A stretch of 64,000 nt of DNA from Stomoxys calcitrans (Eukaryota; Arthropoda; Insecta; Diptera; Muscidae), in the NCBI RefSeq assembly GCF_963082655.1, contig NC_081554.1, forward strand, positions 120,541,869 through 120,605,868, in the 5' to 3' direction. Below the pieces are notes generated by a model. It saw nothing but the letters and a program-made list of their open reading frames with translations. It had not been told where the DNA came from and ran no database searches. This document shows, piece after piece, positions 10,239 to 21,849 of this stretch. How positions within the stretch are numbered: the first letter of the stretch is position 1; each line of letters begins with the position of its first letter. The translations under genes were made by a program, and so were the position numbers.

Positions 10239-11285
10239 GGTATCCTGAGAAAAGAAGAGAGGAGAAACGTCTCTTTCGCAGAAAGAAGAGGGAAATAGAA
10301 GGACGTACGTGTGATCGAATCGAAATGTTCAGGAGCCAGAATGAAGTCGGAAAATTTGACCAAAAAAATTAAACATCAAACCGATAGCTTTGGTACAGGC
10401 ACATCCTCCTGCAGAGACAAAGAAGCAAATCTGGTAACTGATACAGATACAGGCAGTGTGCTGAGGATATGGAAAGAACACTATTCCCAGCCCTATACGT
10501 TCAAAGGTATTTCAAGCCATGTCTTAATTTGATATCCATACAAAACTGAGACTTTGCAAGGTGCCGCTTACTGATACACGCTCCGCAGTAAAAATGGGAA
10601 AGAACCTCTACAAACCGAGGTTCGAGACAGGAAGAAAGTCTATCGTGTGATCTTTTTAATATACTACTGGAGAAGATTGTACGAGTTGCAGGTGTGAGGC
10701 ATGGCACACTACTCGCCCATGCCGACGACATCGATATTATGGGTCCGTCGCCGGAAGAAGCAATAGCAACCTTGAAAGGGAATAAACGAAAATGGGTCTG
10801 GCAATAAATGGAGATAAAACATAGTGGATGATATCAACTCCCACAAAACCCTGTAAACTCGAGCAGATAAAGAAAATGGAAAAAGTTTAAAACTTCAACT
10901 TTGAGATAGTCTGTAACTTTATCTACATCGTCACCGCCGTAACCAAAAAAAAATTAAACCAGTTTTGAAATAAAAAGAAGGATAATACTGGTTAACAAAT
11001 GCTACTTTGGATTGAGCAGCAGAGAAGCAAAGCCAACTCTCGACAGACAAAGATTACACTACACAAGACACTGATATTACCCGTGCCCCAGCAAAGAAGT
11101 CGTTTGAAGGCTTTTACCGGGAAGACCAAGAGCCTGATGGAAAGATCAAGCATTGGGAGAAACCTCGAAACTTAGTGTTAGAGATTTTAGAAGGATCGCA
11201 GAAGATCGAGGCGCACGGAACGCTATTCAACATTCGCCTAATGGGACAAATGTTCCTGTCTAGTCAGTTTGAGTAAGTAAGTAAA
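10239..11285 (+). pseudogene. RTE-type LINE RT and 3' end (second part)
   Basis: Resumes the LINE cut by the Copia. It contains an Arg/Lys-rich linker, then SQNEVGKFDQ and SSCRDKEANLVTDTD (10311-10490), a large deletion, then RT sequence up to the ADDIDI box near 10725. The 3' tail ends in 'agtaagtaagtaa' (11271-11284), the short tandem tail seen at RTE 3' ends. Many frame breaks; a relic. The 5' and 3' halves do not join cleanly across the Copia, so a deletion also happened there. Confidence 0.65.
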
Positions 11286-11599
11286 AAAGGTATTCAGTTA
11301 CAGTGTGTGAATTTTATTGTGGAAGTCAGCAGCTTACCAGTTCGTATGATTTGGCAGAAATAATGTTAGAATTCAAAGCTCCAGCCAGACATTACGATTT
11401 ATTACATACAACAATTATTTTAATTTTATTCAGCAAAAGAAAGGACAATTATATTCAGATTGAGTGAAAGCATTCTCTGAGTGCCATATTTATATATATT
11501 TCAAGTATTTCGAACTTATTTTTATATTGTCAATAATTTTTTTTAAAGTTTTACTATTATTAGTTCATTACCCACCATATTTATAAGTAATTAAACTAT

Positions 11600-12430
11600 C
11601 CAAATTTGGGAACTATGCTTAATTTTATGAAAATTTTTGAAAACATTTTTTGCAGATGAAATTTCATGAAACTTAAATTACGAGAATTTTTATAAAAATC
11701 TTAAAAATTTTTCTTAATAAGAAATTTTATTATGTTTTTCGAGTAAGTTTCATTTAATTTTTATTTAGAAAAAGTTCTTTTTTTCGAAATTTTGTCCTAA
11801 GAAAAAAATTTCGATGAAATTTTGTCTTTTAGTATTTTTGTTGGATTTACTTGTCTAGCTGAAACCAAAATGGGGTTTGTTTTTATTTCTATCTAAAATA
11901 GAAAGTAAAATAAAAACCCTTTTTTAAAGTTTTAGGCAAAATGTGATTGCGATTAATGCATTATTGGGCGGGCTACAGAGATTGCGATTTCGAAACTAAC
12001 CAAGCCAAATCATCAGTCTACTCTGCTCCAAACGGATTACATGCTTTCACCACTCACTAATTTTTTAAATTTAACTAAAAAATTTAATTCAATATTGTCT
12101 TAAGAAAAAAGTTTCATTGAAATTTCGTCCTTAGAATAGTTTCCTGCAGTAAATTTTTCTTTTAAAAAAATTCATTGAAATTTTGTCTTACGAGAAATTT
12201 CATTTGAATGTTGCCTTTAGAAAAACTTTATTTTGTCTATCAAAACAATTTCATTGAAATTCTGTTTGCAAAATTAAAATCATAAAATGTTGTCTTTAGA
12301 AAAAATGTCATTGCAATTTTATCTTTAGAAACAATTGAGGCGCATAATCAATGTTCTTAGAAAAAAAACAATGAATTGAAGTTTTTTCCAGAAAAAAAAA
12401 AATTCATTGAAATTTTGTCGTTAAATATAT
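11600..12430. repeat. Degenerate AT-rich tandem repeat
   Basis: Recurrent 'tttagaaaaaatttcattga' and 'gaaattttgtctt' blocks at about 35-45 bp intervals, densest at 12085-12430. Too degenerate to give an exact period. No coding region; 11286-11600 likewise holds nothing I recognise. Confidence 0.5.
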
Positions 12431-12489
12431 GTAAAGATAAACCGTTCAAAAACATTGACAAATGCGATCAATGGTGGACTTGAAGAAAG

Positions 12490-12530
12490 TAATACCCTGT
12501 ACCACAGTGGTGGTGTAGGGTATAATGACT
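12490..12530 (+). repeat. Family C repeat terminal fragment
   Basis: 'taccctgtaccacagtggtg' followed by 'gtgtagggtat' matches the end of the family C copy at 42.17 kb ('cattgtaacacagtagcggt', 'gtgtagggta'). Only this end is present. Confidence 0.45.
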
Positions 12531-12631
12531 TGAATAGCAAGAAAGTCATCAATTACGGAATTTAACACAAAATTTTATATACATATATCCTGTTTATTCT
12601 TATTAATTCGAATTGAAAAATGATTACATAT

Positions 12632-12838
12632 TTTTATACCCTTAACCATAGCATGGGGTATACTTATTTCGTCACTCTGTTTGTTACCCCTCCAAACATT
12701 CGTCTAAGACCCCATAAAGCTAATAAATTTTTGATCGTCATGACATTTTTAATCCATCTATCCACGTCCGTCTGTCTATCGAAAGCACGCTAACTTTCGA
12801 AGGAGTAAAGCTTGCCGTTTGAAATTTTGCACAAATTT
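12632..12838 (+). mobile_element. mini-me-like element, head fragment
   Basis: Head only: 'ttttataccctta', a degenerate (TA)n-core zone near 12720-12750, a short (GTCY)n 'gtccgtctgtctatcg' and the start of the first monomer ending at 'gaaattttgcacaaa'. Monomers and hairpin are missing. Confidence 0.65.
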
Positions 12839-12999
12839 GCTCTGTAAATAAAAAACCAAACAAGCATACTGTTATGAAGTTAGTTTGTAAAAGTAAATTA
12901 AGAATTAAAATTCAAATTTAATTTTATAAAAAACACCGAAACATTTACAACGCTGAACATAAAAAATTTAATGTTGCAAAGAAGCAAATAATATACGTA

Positions 13000-13231
13000 C
13001 CTTAAAATTCTGAATTTGTATTTGTTGGAGTAATTATGGATAAAGAGTTTGTGTTTGAAGTCGTTGTGGTGTCTTGTGTTTTGCTGATAATGGAATTTGG
13101 GACTTTTTTTTGCATAGTCCTGGCGGCTGTGTTAACGTTGTATTAACATCAACTGCATTTGCGACCTGGATGTGTCCATACTTCTTGAATAAATAACGCA
13201 TTATACAAACAGATATGTTTATTGTCCCCAA
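13000..13231 (-). other. Unassigned segment with small ORF and donor-like site
   Basis: A 65-codon minus-strand ORF (13231 to 13034) is followed on the same strand by 'tttaag|gtacgtat' at 13000, a good 5' splice-site match. I do not recognise the protein. It could be a 5' exon of a host gene, a leader of an old LTR element, or chance. The surrounding 12840-13440 shows no known repeat. Confidence 0.2.
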
Positions 13232-13439
13232 CGTTGAGTTACAACGAGGTCCTCATCGATCGCGTTTTTTTTACGTGTGTTTGATTGTGCTTTCCTTGGG
13301 CGTTGCTAATGTTAAATTTTCAATAGTTGAAAAAACGAGTTATGGTGAAATGAAAACATTTCGGCAATTTGTTTTTGTATGGATTTTCATAGCGAAAAGC
13401 GAATGTACGATAGTACCAACCTTTAGTTCGTATTGAGAA

Positions 13440-14105
13440 AATTGCTATCCTCGTTCAGCTAAGCTGCTAATTTTATCGCCGGATATTAAAAGATATGGTG
13501 TCATCATTCAATTTGATTGACAAAACTAAAGGAGAAGGAACGCAACATATTTATTCACTGATTAAACGTTCTGAAGTGGCGAAATTGCTAAGGGTTTTAA
13601 TAAAATCACATTTAAGAACTCAAAGAAACATTTATTTAAAATTTAAATGATTTATTTTGTTTGTTTTGTTGATATTTGATTATTATTTTCGATGTGGTGT
13701 CAGCGCTGCCAACGTTAAAGTATAAAGCATTTAGCGGGCGTTTTATTTATCGATAAAGCTGCTATTACACGATAAGACATGTCATATGTAATTTCAAAGA
13801 CAGCAACTCTGAAAGTTGTACACATAGTGTTATATGTACGAAAAATATAATATGACAAATGGATTTTGGAATAAATATGCAACTTTAATTTCATCGAACA
13901 TACATGTTGATACATGTATATAAATAAAAGTACAATACATATGACAATACATGCCGTTTTGAGCGCTCTCTATTCGTATTCCAAGTACATAAAATAAGTT
14001 TTATAAATAAAGAAAGTGACAGCTCATATGACATGTCTTATCGTCTAATGGTAGCTTAAGCTAGCGAATCCGCTGGGATGGTAAATAAAACACAGCAACT
14101 TACGT
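13440..14105 (-). repeat. Interspersed repeat family D (copy 2, interrupted)
   Basis: Inverted counterpart of 1.22-1.83 kb: 'gaacgcaacatatttattca', 'gctgccaacgtta', 'gcgggcgttttatttat' and, beyond the insertion at 13758-14055, 'ctagcgaatccgct'. Copy 1 has the two flanks directly adjacent, which shows the insertion to be secondary. Confidence 0.5.
13758..14055. mobile_element. 298-bp MITE with 31-bp terminal inverted repeats
   Basis: The arms 13758-13788 and 14025-14055 match at 28 of 31 positions; the shared inner part is 'acgataagacatgtcatatg'. 'aagct' occurs next to both ends and may be part of a target duplication, but its exact length is unclear. The family D copy at 1.3 kb provides an uninterrupted version of the site. 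No ORF. Superfamily unknown. Confidence 0.65.
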
Positions 14106-14299
14106 CCGTTTACTTCCGCGATCGAAACTGAAATATTTTTTTTTTTTGAGTTGCAGCGGAATAGTAATTGGTCAAGGTCTATTTAATTTTTTTTTTCAAA
14201 TATTTCGAAACTAGCATAGAAAAGTTTTTTTTTAACATATTGTTGCACTTTATTTGTGAATAAATGTTGGCACTGGTATTAAATAAACATAACAATAAA

Positions 14300-14918
14300 A
14301 TGAGAACTATAAAACATTTTCTTCCTTTGTGAATTTACATTTAACTATTATTCTAAATCTATTTAAATTTGACGACAATGGAAAGCGGGCAAATTTTTTC
14401 AAAACTTTCAAGCCCACAAAACTCGTTTGCAAAAAACTCAGTCTGACCAAATGTCTCAAAAGTGAACACAAAGTTTTAAAGATCATTATCTTGATCTCCA
14501 TTTGCCCAAAGGATCTATAAAAAATACGACATATTCTTCGAGGCGATGCATCATTGAGTTAGGGTCGGTATAAACAGTTTTTGAAGAATCTCGACACGAC
14601 TTTTCAGCCGTGAAATGATACCTTACTACATGTGAACAATATGAGTTCAGGTATATGCTGATAGCAGAATCGCTACGAATCGTCCTTTTCCTCAACCAAC
14701 TACTGAAATCAGAAAAAAATACTTATTTTACTTTGTAAATAAGAGCTCTTTTTAGAAGAAGTATATCCATTCTACTTCTAACTTCAAGTCATAAACCAAA
14801 CTTACCTGTTTTTATCAAATTTTGATATTTTAATCGAGAGATGATTAGATGAACGCTATAAAAAATACTAAATGGCATATTGAAAACAAATTAAGCAATG
14901 TTTTTAAATTGTAATGTA
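14300..14918 (+). repeat. Interspersed repeat family E (copy 1)
   Basis: Blocks 'gaacacaaagttttaaaga', 'atctccatttgccc', 'gaagaatctcgacac' and 'gtgaacaatatgagttcagg' recur in the same order at 17.86-17.98 and 19.25-19.70 kb. The two 60-codon ORFs here are not conserved. Nature unknown. Confidence 0.5.
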
Positions 14919-15155
14919 TTGGGTTGCCCAAAAAGTAATTGCGGATTTTTCATATAGTCGGCGTTGACAAATTTTTTTACAGCTTGTGACTCTGTAATTG
15001 CATTCTTTCTTCTGTCAGTTATCAGCTGTTACTTTTAGCTTGCTTTAGAAAAAAAGTGTAAAAAAAGTATATTTGATTAAAGTTCATTCTAAGTTTTATT
15101 AAAAATGCATTTACTTTCTTTTAAAAAATCCGCAATTACTTTTTGGACAACCCAA
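14919..15155. mobile_element. 237-bp mariner-type MITE
   Basis: Flanked by TA on both sides (14917-14918, 15156-15157). Termini 'ttgggttgcccaaaaagta' and its inverse 'ttactttttggacaacccaa' form the TIRs, extending to 'ttgcgga'. No coding capacity. Nearly identical to the copy at 24.20 kb, so the family was active fairly recently relative to its neighbours. Confidence 0.9.
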
Positions 15156-15224
15156 TATATAAATGTGCATAATGAAAACATTTCCCAACTGCATATAACG
15201 ATTTAATTAAGAATTTTTATATTC

Positions 15225-17277
15225 AACTAGCTGGCCCGCTCCGCTGCGCCTCCTTTTACTTAATATGGAACAAAAGTTTCCTTGGAATATTTATTTTCGA
15301 CAATTAAAGAGCTTTTAGTGAAATACCGTGCTACGAAAATAGTATATCGCTTGACTAACAATTTAACAATATAAGTGCCTTTGTCCGAATCCCATATGAT
15401 TTTTATTGGTCTACGAATTTAAGTTTGGATGTAAAGTGTACTCCATTCTTTAAATACTTTATTTCAGCCCTCATATGATGTCTGATTTAGGGGTGTTTTC
15501 GGGGGTGAGGTGGTCTCCCAAGCACTTCCTCTTCTTTCAAAAACCATTTATTTAAACCCCATATTGCCATTGGTTTAGGGGAGTTTACACGATGAGGCGC
15601 CCCGCAAACGCATGGCCCAAAATAGGTTATCAAATTCGTTTTCTAATCTTAAATACCACATATTGGCATGGTCGAAAATTTTTTACCCTTTGCGGGGTGA
15701 TTCCCTAAATACATGGTCCTACATTTGGATATCAAATTCTTATTCTACTCCCAAATACCTTTATTTGAGCCCCATTTTGCGAAGGTCACAAAAAAATTGC
15801 TGCTTGTGGGGTATTTTGGGAAAGGGGTTGACCTCCAGAAAATTCGTCCCGAAAGTGGGTATCAATTCTTGCTCTACCCCCCAATACCTTTCATTTAATC
15901 TCCACATTGACATGGTCAGTAAATATGGCCGATTTAGGGGTGTTTTGGGGATTGGCGTGGTCCCCCAAACACCATGCCCGGAAAATATATCAGCAACGTG
16001 CTTTATTCTCATATATCTATATATCATTTATTTGAACTCCATTTTGCCATTGGTCACAAAATTGGATATCAAATTCGTTTTCTATTTCTATTCAAATATG
16101 TCCAGTTTGGGGTATTCGCCCTAACAACTATGAATATTAAGTTCCACTCTCTTTAAGACCCAAATTGCCTTGGTGACCAAATACGTCCTATTTGGGGGTT
16201 GTTATGGTGGTAGGACGTCCCCTACACAGTTGGTCCATAATGTTGATATCAGATACGTGGTCTACTCCCAAATACCTTTAATTTGAGAACCATATTTCAA
16301 TAGTCGGCAAACATGGCCGGCTTGGGGAGTGTTTTGGGGGATGGGCGGCCACTCAGTGAGTTGCCCTTGAAAATATATATCGGATTCGTGTTCCACTCTA
16401 AAAACCCTCGTATTTGAGCCTCATATTGCAAAAATCAGCAAATACTTACTATTTGGGTGGTGTTGTGGGGGTGGGGTGACCCCATAGACACTTTTCCCAA
16501 ATATTGATATCAGATTCGTGCTTTACTCACAAAGACCTTTAATTTGAGCCCCATATAGTTATGGTCGTAAATTTGTTCCCTTTGGGAAGAGGCGGCCCCC
16601 CAAACACTTGGTCCCACATTTGGATATCGGATTCGTATTCTACACTCAAATACCTTTTATTTAAGCCCCATATTCCCATGGCCAGTAAATAAGTCCTGTT
16701 TGGGGGTGTTTTGGGGAAGGGGTGGACCCCCAGAAACGTGGTCCCACATTTGGATATCAGATTCGTATTCTACTCGCAAATACCTTTCATTTGACTCCCA
16801 TATTGCCATGGTCGGTGAATATGTCCGATTTAGGGGTGTTTTGGGGGTTGCGGTGGTCCCCCTAGCAGTTGGTTCGACAAATGGATATCAGATACGTTTT
16901 CTTATCCTAAATACCTTTCATTTGAGTCCCATATTGTCGTGATTGGTTTAAATATATGTTTGGCAGATTTTAGGGTGGGGCGGCCGCCCTAGGTACCCCA
17001 TCCACAATTTGGATAGCAAATTTTTATTTTTAGGGTACTATATGAGAGCACACAAAATTTCGCTTAAATCGCACCACCCATCTCCGAGATCTGGCGTTTC
17101 TGAAAATTGGGGTAAAGGGGTGGGTCCGCCCCCCCCCCCCCCCCCCCCCCCCCCCCTTCATTTTCACCCCGGGATCATTATGCACCATCTGTGAAAATTT
17201 CAAGAAAATCGGTTCAGCCGTTTCTGAGTCTTTAAGGAACACACAAACATACAAACAAACAATTGATTTTTATATAT
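15225..17277 (+). repeat. Interspersed repeat family B, long copy
   Basis: About 2 kb made of a dozen degenerate monomers with 'ccaaatacctttcatttgag', 'catattgccatggtc' and 'ttggatatcagattcgt'. The left end is 'ctggcccgctccgctgcgcc' and the right end holds 'aaaatcggttcagccgtttc' and 'gaacacacaaac', followed by an A/T-rich tail. A 28-nt C run lies at 17129-17156. The 170-codon ORF 15612-16124 follows the monomers and is not conserved in the other copies, so I do not call it a gene. Superfamily not determined. Confidence 0.75.
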
Positions 17278-17477
17278 AATATTAACAATTTTGATGAAAT
17301 TGGTCCTTTAAATAAATTTGTATTATTAATAAACGATTTTGTAATTTGCATTTATGACAAGCGGAATAATTCAGACGGTTATCGACTTTATTAACTTATA
17401 AAATTTATTGATAAACTGTTTATTTGCGAATATGCTTAATGTATATTTCGGTTGTTGGAAATTGCAAATTAAGCATA

Positions 17478-17825
17478 TCGGTTCAGATAAAGTGATCTCC
17501 CGATTTGACTTCTTGAGCCACTGCAAGCTGCTATTTACGACTTCCAAAAACTGTGCCAAGTATAGTCCAAATCCGTCTTAACCTGGTATAGCTTCTTGAG
17601 TCTTACCAGCCGCAATTTTTATCCGATTTGGCTGAAGTTTTTCACGTAGTATTCTGTTAAGAGTTCCAACAACTGTGCTAAGTACGGTCCAAATCGGTCA
17701 TAAATCTGATATAGCTCCCATATAAACGGATCATTTGAATTATTGAACCCTTACAAGTCGCAATTTTTGCCAGATATGGCTGAAATTTTGCATGTGGTGT
17801 TCCATTATGACTTTCAACAACTATT
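17478..17825 (+). repeat. mini-me-like internal monomers
   Basis: Two to three monomers with 'tcccgatttgacttcttgag', 'ccaacaactgtgctaagta' and 'gctcccatataaac'. Neither the (GTCY)n head nor the hairpin end is present. Confidence 0.6.
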
Positions 17826-17859
17826 TAAATATATAATAGAAAGGTGGAATTTTTTCATA

Positions 17860-17985
17860 TTTTAAGTAATTCTGTAAAAAACTCGGTCTGAACAAATAAA
17901 TTACTGCAAAAAATAAGTTATGTCAATTATTTTCTAACATGTTTTAAAAGTGAACACAAAGTTTTAAAGACCGTTAAATTTCCTT
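17860..17985 (+). repeat. Family E fragment
   Basis: 'aaaaaactcggtctgaacaaa' type sequence followed by 'gaacacaaagttttaaaga' as in family E copy 1. 17985-18178 is AT-rich with nothing recognised. Confidence 0.45.
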
Positions 17986-18178
17986 TTTATTAACATATTA
18001 TTTTGTTAAAACTATACCGCAGTTCTGTAACTTATAATGAAAAATGTTTAGTTAAATTAGTCGACAAAAAATCGTTTGCACTAACGATTATGCTATTATC
18101 TCATTTACAGAAAATTTCGTTATAATTAAAAATTTCCCCATAGCCTGAAATTCTTGTTTTTGTTATTGTTTTCGATAC

Positions 18179-18787
18179 TTTTTTTATACCCACCCCCTAT
18201 GATGGGGTATAATAATCTAGTCATTCCGTTTTAACACATCGAAATATTGATCTGCAACTCCATCAAGTATATATATTTTGGATCCTCTCGACATTCTGAT
18301 TTGATCTGGCCATGTCCGTCCGTCTGGTGAAATCACGACACAGATACTTAGTACTGATGTAGGTCGTTGGGAATTACTATTGGGCCATATCGGTTCAGAT
18401 TTGGATATAGCTCCCATATAAACCGATCTCCCGATTTGACTTCTTGTGACCCTGGAAGCCACAATTTTCATCCGATTTGGCTAAAATTTTGCCAAGTACG
18501 GTCCAAATATCCTATAATCTGATATAGCTCCCATATAAACCGATCTCCCGATTTCCGTTCTTGAGCCCGCATTTTTTGTCCGATTTGGCTCTAAAACCTG
18601 ATATAGCTCCCATAAAAACCGGTCTCTCGATTTGCCTTGATCGGTCCCTAAAAGCTTAAATTTTTGCTGGTTTGATATGTAGAAATAAATTATGCCCTTC
18701 AACTAAATTTATTTTGTATAAATTTTTAGCAGAATCCATTGTGGTGGGTTCCCGGCCCGGCCGAACTTAGCACGCTTTTACTTGTTT
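18179..18787 (+). mobile_element. Short mini-me/DINE-like element
   Basis: Complete but short copy: 'tttttatacccaccccct' head, (TA)n near 18270, core, 'ccgtccgtctgg', about two and a half monomers, terminal hairpin 'ttcccggcccggccgaa' and 'cttttacttgttt'. The monomer count differs from other copies in the window. Confidence 0.75.
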
Positions 18788-19250
18788 AAATGCACGTGTT
18801 TTAATTTACATTCGTGGGGACACCATCTTCCGAAGTATAACCTTTCATATAGAGTCGTACTCTTCTATTTTAATTAAATTAAAAAACAACATTACAAATC
18901 TAAATAAAATGCACACAATTATTTAGGAAGAGTGTTATCAATACCAATTTATTCATATAAAACATTTGCCGCAATTTTTGTTACGAAAAGCAACGCGCTA
19001 CCGCGCTTTTAAATTGATTGTGAATACATGTTTGGAATGTTTTAACAAAAAACAAGAGAAAAATACTCTAAACCCACTGTAAATAATGATATTTATTTCT
19101 CGTCGTTAAAGTAAACACAAAATAATTGTCTGTCGTTTAGTACACGATTTTCTTTTCGTGAACGAAAACAGCTGATTCTAATGATGTTGACTACTGAGGT
19201 TACTGAATACCAAATTCGATACTGTTATCGTTAAAACAATTTACAGAATT
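18788..19250. other. AT-rich stretch, nothing recognised
   Basis: No ORF, repeat termini or RNA-like structure seen. 'gtcgtttagtacacgatttt' and similar strings do not recur in the window. Confidence 0.3.
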
Positions 19251-19740
19251 CCACTGCTTATCTCCATTTGCCCGTTTAAAGACAAAAAAAAATTGAAGAA
19301 TCTCGGCATAACTTTTCAGCTGTGATATCATACCCAACTCCACGTGAACAATATGAGTTCAGGTAGTTGCCAATAACAGTATCGCTACGAACCGTCCTGT
19401 TCCCCAAACATTCAAATTTGCTGCAAATTGCCACCTACTGAAATTTGTTTCACATCACAGATAAAAATGTGTCGAGAATTCAGAATCTTAACGGATTTTG
19501 CGTTGTGAATAAGAGATCGTTTTAGAATGAGTATACAAATATCAATTCTCCTTCATAATTTCAAGTCATTAACCATACTTTCGAATCTTTTCAAATTTTA
19601 ATCAAGAGATGATTGCATGCATGCCATAAAAATGTATGTGAAAACAAATTAATCATCGTTTTAAATATTTTATGTTAATAAATGTGCATAACAATTTAAG
19701 AAAAAATGTTTTCAAGTACACATGACTTTTTGATTAATAA
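19251..19740 (+). repeat. Interspersed repeat family E (copy 2)
   Basis: Shares 'gaagaatctcggcataact', 'gtgaacaatatgagttcagg' and the 'atcaagagatgatt' block with family E copy 1, with small insertions and deletions. 19741-20165 after it is AT-rich and unassigned. Confidence 0.5.
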
Positions 19741-20172
19741 ATTTCTAATTACATTATGCAAATCTTTATATTTATTAGAAATAAGTGGTTTCACTAAGTT
19801 CAGTTAAAAAACAATCCAAGTTAATTTTTAACACAATTTTAAGTTGAAACTTGTAGTTTCTTTAAGTTGCACTAAACTATTCAAATTTAGGAAATTTTAC
19901 AATCTATTATTTAAAAATGCATACTCAACTTGAAGAAAATTGATTTTATGGATCGTTGAACTGAAAACAACCAAATTTTTATCATAAGCTAAAAAAAAAA
20001 TTTGTCTACCATAGGAATATATTACTTGTTCAATAGAATTTTGATTTAGTAAAATTACTCACCAAATTTAAGTTTATGTACGTATTGTAACTAACTTAAG
20101 ATGTGTACAATTTATTTAAAATTTTCTTTTTTTTCTTTGTTTTATTAATTGGAATAAGTTTTTTAGATAATT

Positions 20173-20450
20173 CTATGAACCAATTTTTCTGAATGTACTG
20201 GTGTGAGTCCTAGAAAATGTTATATCCCTGGCGAACCCCCTTCCTTCAGGGATAAGAAGATGTATCTCTGCGGACAAACACCATGATGGATCGATAAAAC
20301 AGCACCAACAGCAGGATTTTGAAGCCCCCGCCCATACATGGGAGTTATATTCTATCTTAGGCCTGATGAAGGTTGTATAAATATTGAAAAGATAAGAGGA
20401 AGTCAAATACTTTTTGCACCGCTTAAGAAAGCCCAAGTAATTGAATGTTT
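20173..20450 (-). pseudogene. CR1/Jockey-type LINE RT 3' fragment
   Basis: Minus-strand reading opens with GFLKRCKKYLTSSYLF and FIRPKIEYNSHVWAGASK, the thumb region typical of CR1/Jockey-group ORF2 after the catalytic core. A frameshift near the Cys-rich stretch follows, then AEIHLLIPEG and RTHTSTFRKIGS, the C-terminal end. The catalytic motifs are not present. A 5'-truncated, dead LINE copy. Confidence 0.7.
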
Positions 20451-20682
20451 GTTTTGAAACTTCGAATATATGTTTTTACCAACGGACATCACATTGTATC
20501 CTTATTGCTAGAACTCATTCAGTCAGTGAATAGAATTTTGGTTTGTGTAATGTGTAAAAGTTGTTTAACTCTTGCAATTATTCCTTGATTTATTCACAAT
20601 TCAACCAATTTACATTAAATTTTACTTATTTATTTTGAATAAGCTTTTTTCTTAATTCTATGAACCACCTTTATCTGAGTGT

Positions 20683-20732
20683 GGGGGTATATAAGAATCG
20701 GCCGGCCGCACTTAGCACGTTTTTACTTGTTT
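20683..20732 (+). repeat. mini-me-like terminal hairpin fragment
   Basis: 'tataagaatcggccggccgc' then 'gtttttacttgttttt': only the hairpin end of the family. It directly abuts a family B fragment. Confidence 0.6.
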
Positions 20733-20734
20733 TT

Positions 20735-20960
20735 GTATCAAAGTCGTATTGTACACCCAAATACAGTTAATTTAAGTCCCATATTGTATCGATTGTAACC
20801 CGTTTCAGCGGGTTTTTGTTTTTGGTAGGGTGTTCTCCGCCCTAGGCACTTTACCCAAATTTGAAGATCAGATTTGTCTTTTTGGTTATTATAAGGGTAC
20901 GAACAAAAATCCTCTTAAATCCGTACACCCATCTCTGTTATATCTTTGGTCTGAAAACTC
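20735..20960 (+). repeat. Family B fragment
   Basis: 'cacccaaatacagttaattt', 'agtcccatattg' and 'gccctaggcac' match the last part of the long copy at 16.9-17.1 kb. Confidence 0.55.
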
Positions 20961-21830
20961 AAACGCTTTTAAGGTTTTGCTCTACTGACCCAGTACTTTC
21001 ATCTCCATTTGAAAAATCCCATGCTCGTGAAATTGTCCCACACTGTTATAAGACGTCGGTATTACCTAAATGAAAAATAAAGCATTTTTATCATATTAAC
21101 AACAAATTTATTTAAAAAATTGCTGGCGGAAATCAATTTTTTGACGTCTGCTATCATATATGTAATGTAACATTTTCATGGAGCTGCCCATAGGAGCGAT
21201 TTAGTGTGAATATTTTACGACATAAGTCTACTTCTCGTACAGTTTCCGACAATTTGGATGAAAAATAAAGCGTTTATGGGCTTAGGAGGTCATACAAAGG
21301 AATTGGTGTGGGTGAAAGTGATAAAATTGAATTCACTTCCCGAAATTCAGCCCAATAGGAAAAACAAAGAAGGCATCTAGGGCCTCAAGAAGTTAAAGCA
21401 TAGATTAATATGGAAGCTGTGTCCAATTCTGTTTCATTTGAGCGACCGTGACTTCGACAGAGGGTCTTAAACCTGTCGGTTAAATTTAATTTTTTTTTGT
21501 TTTCGAATATACACTTCTTTGACCAAAATTATTGGATTTACCAACAATTCCATATTTTATAAGCCAAAAGTGAGGTTTCAATAGACAGCTTTCAAAATAA
21601 AGACAAAAACACAAGAAGGCATAGCATAGCACTCGATCGGTCGAGGATAATTCTAAAAAGAGTTTGGAATTCTCAGACAAAACTTTTATAAGGCGCCAAT
21701 AACTCAAAAAGAGCTGGAATAAAGTTGATTCGCTGTTGCACACGTATCCATAGCGACCCGGTCGAATTAATGCGGTTTTACGTGTTTTATTTCAAAAAAA
21801 ATATGTATATTTTATAATACGAGGGTTCCA
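20961..21830. other. Mostly unassigned, with mini-me scraps
   Basis: 21335-21415 ('gcctcaagaagttaaagc') and 21752-21788 ('gacccggtcgaatt', 'ttttacgtgttt') look like highly degenerate internal and hairpin pieces of the mini-me-like family. The 85-codon minus-strand ORF at 21486-21743 matches nothing I know. Confidence 0.35.
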
Positions 21831-21849
21831 TTTTAGATTTCGGGATTAG

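Noticed and set aside
15612..16124. 170-codon ORF in the family B repeat
   Set aside because: It follows degenerate monomers, is interrupted in the other copies and has no domain; a product of repeat periodicity.
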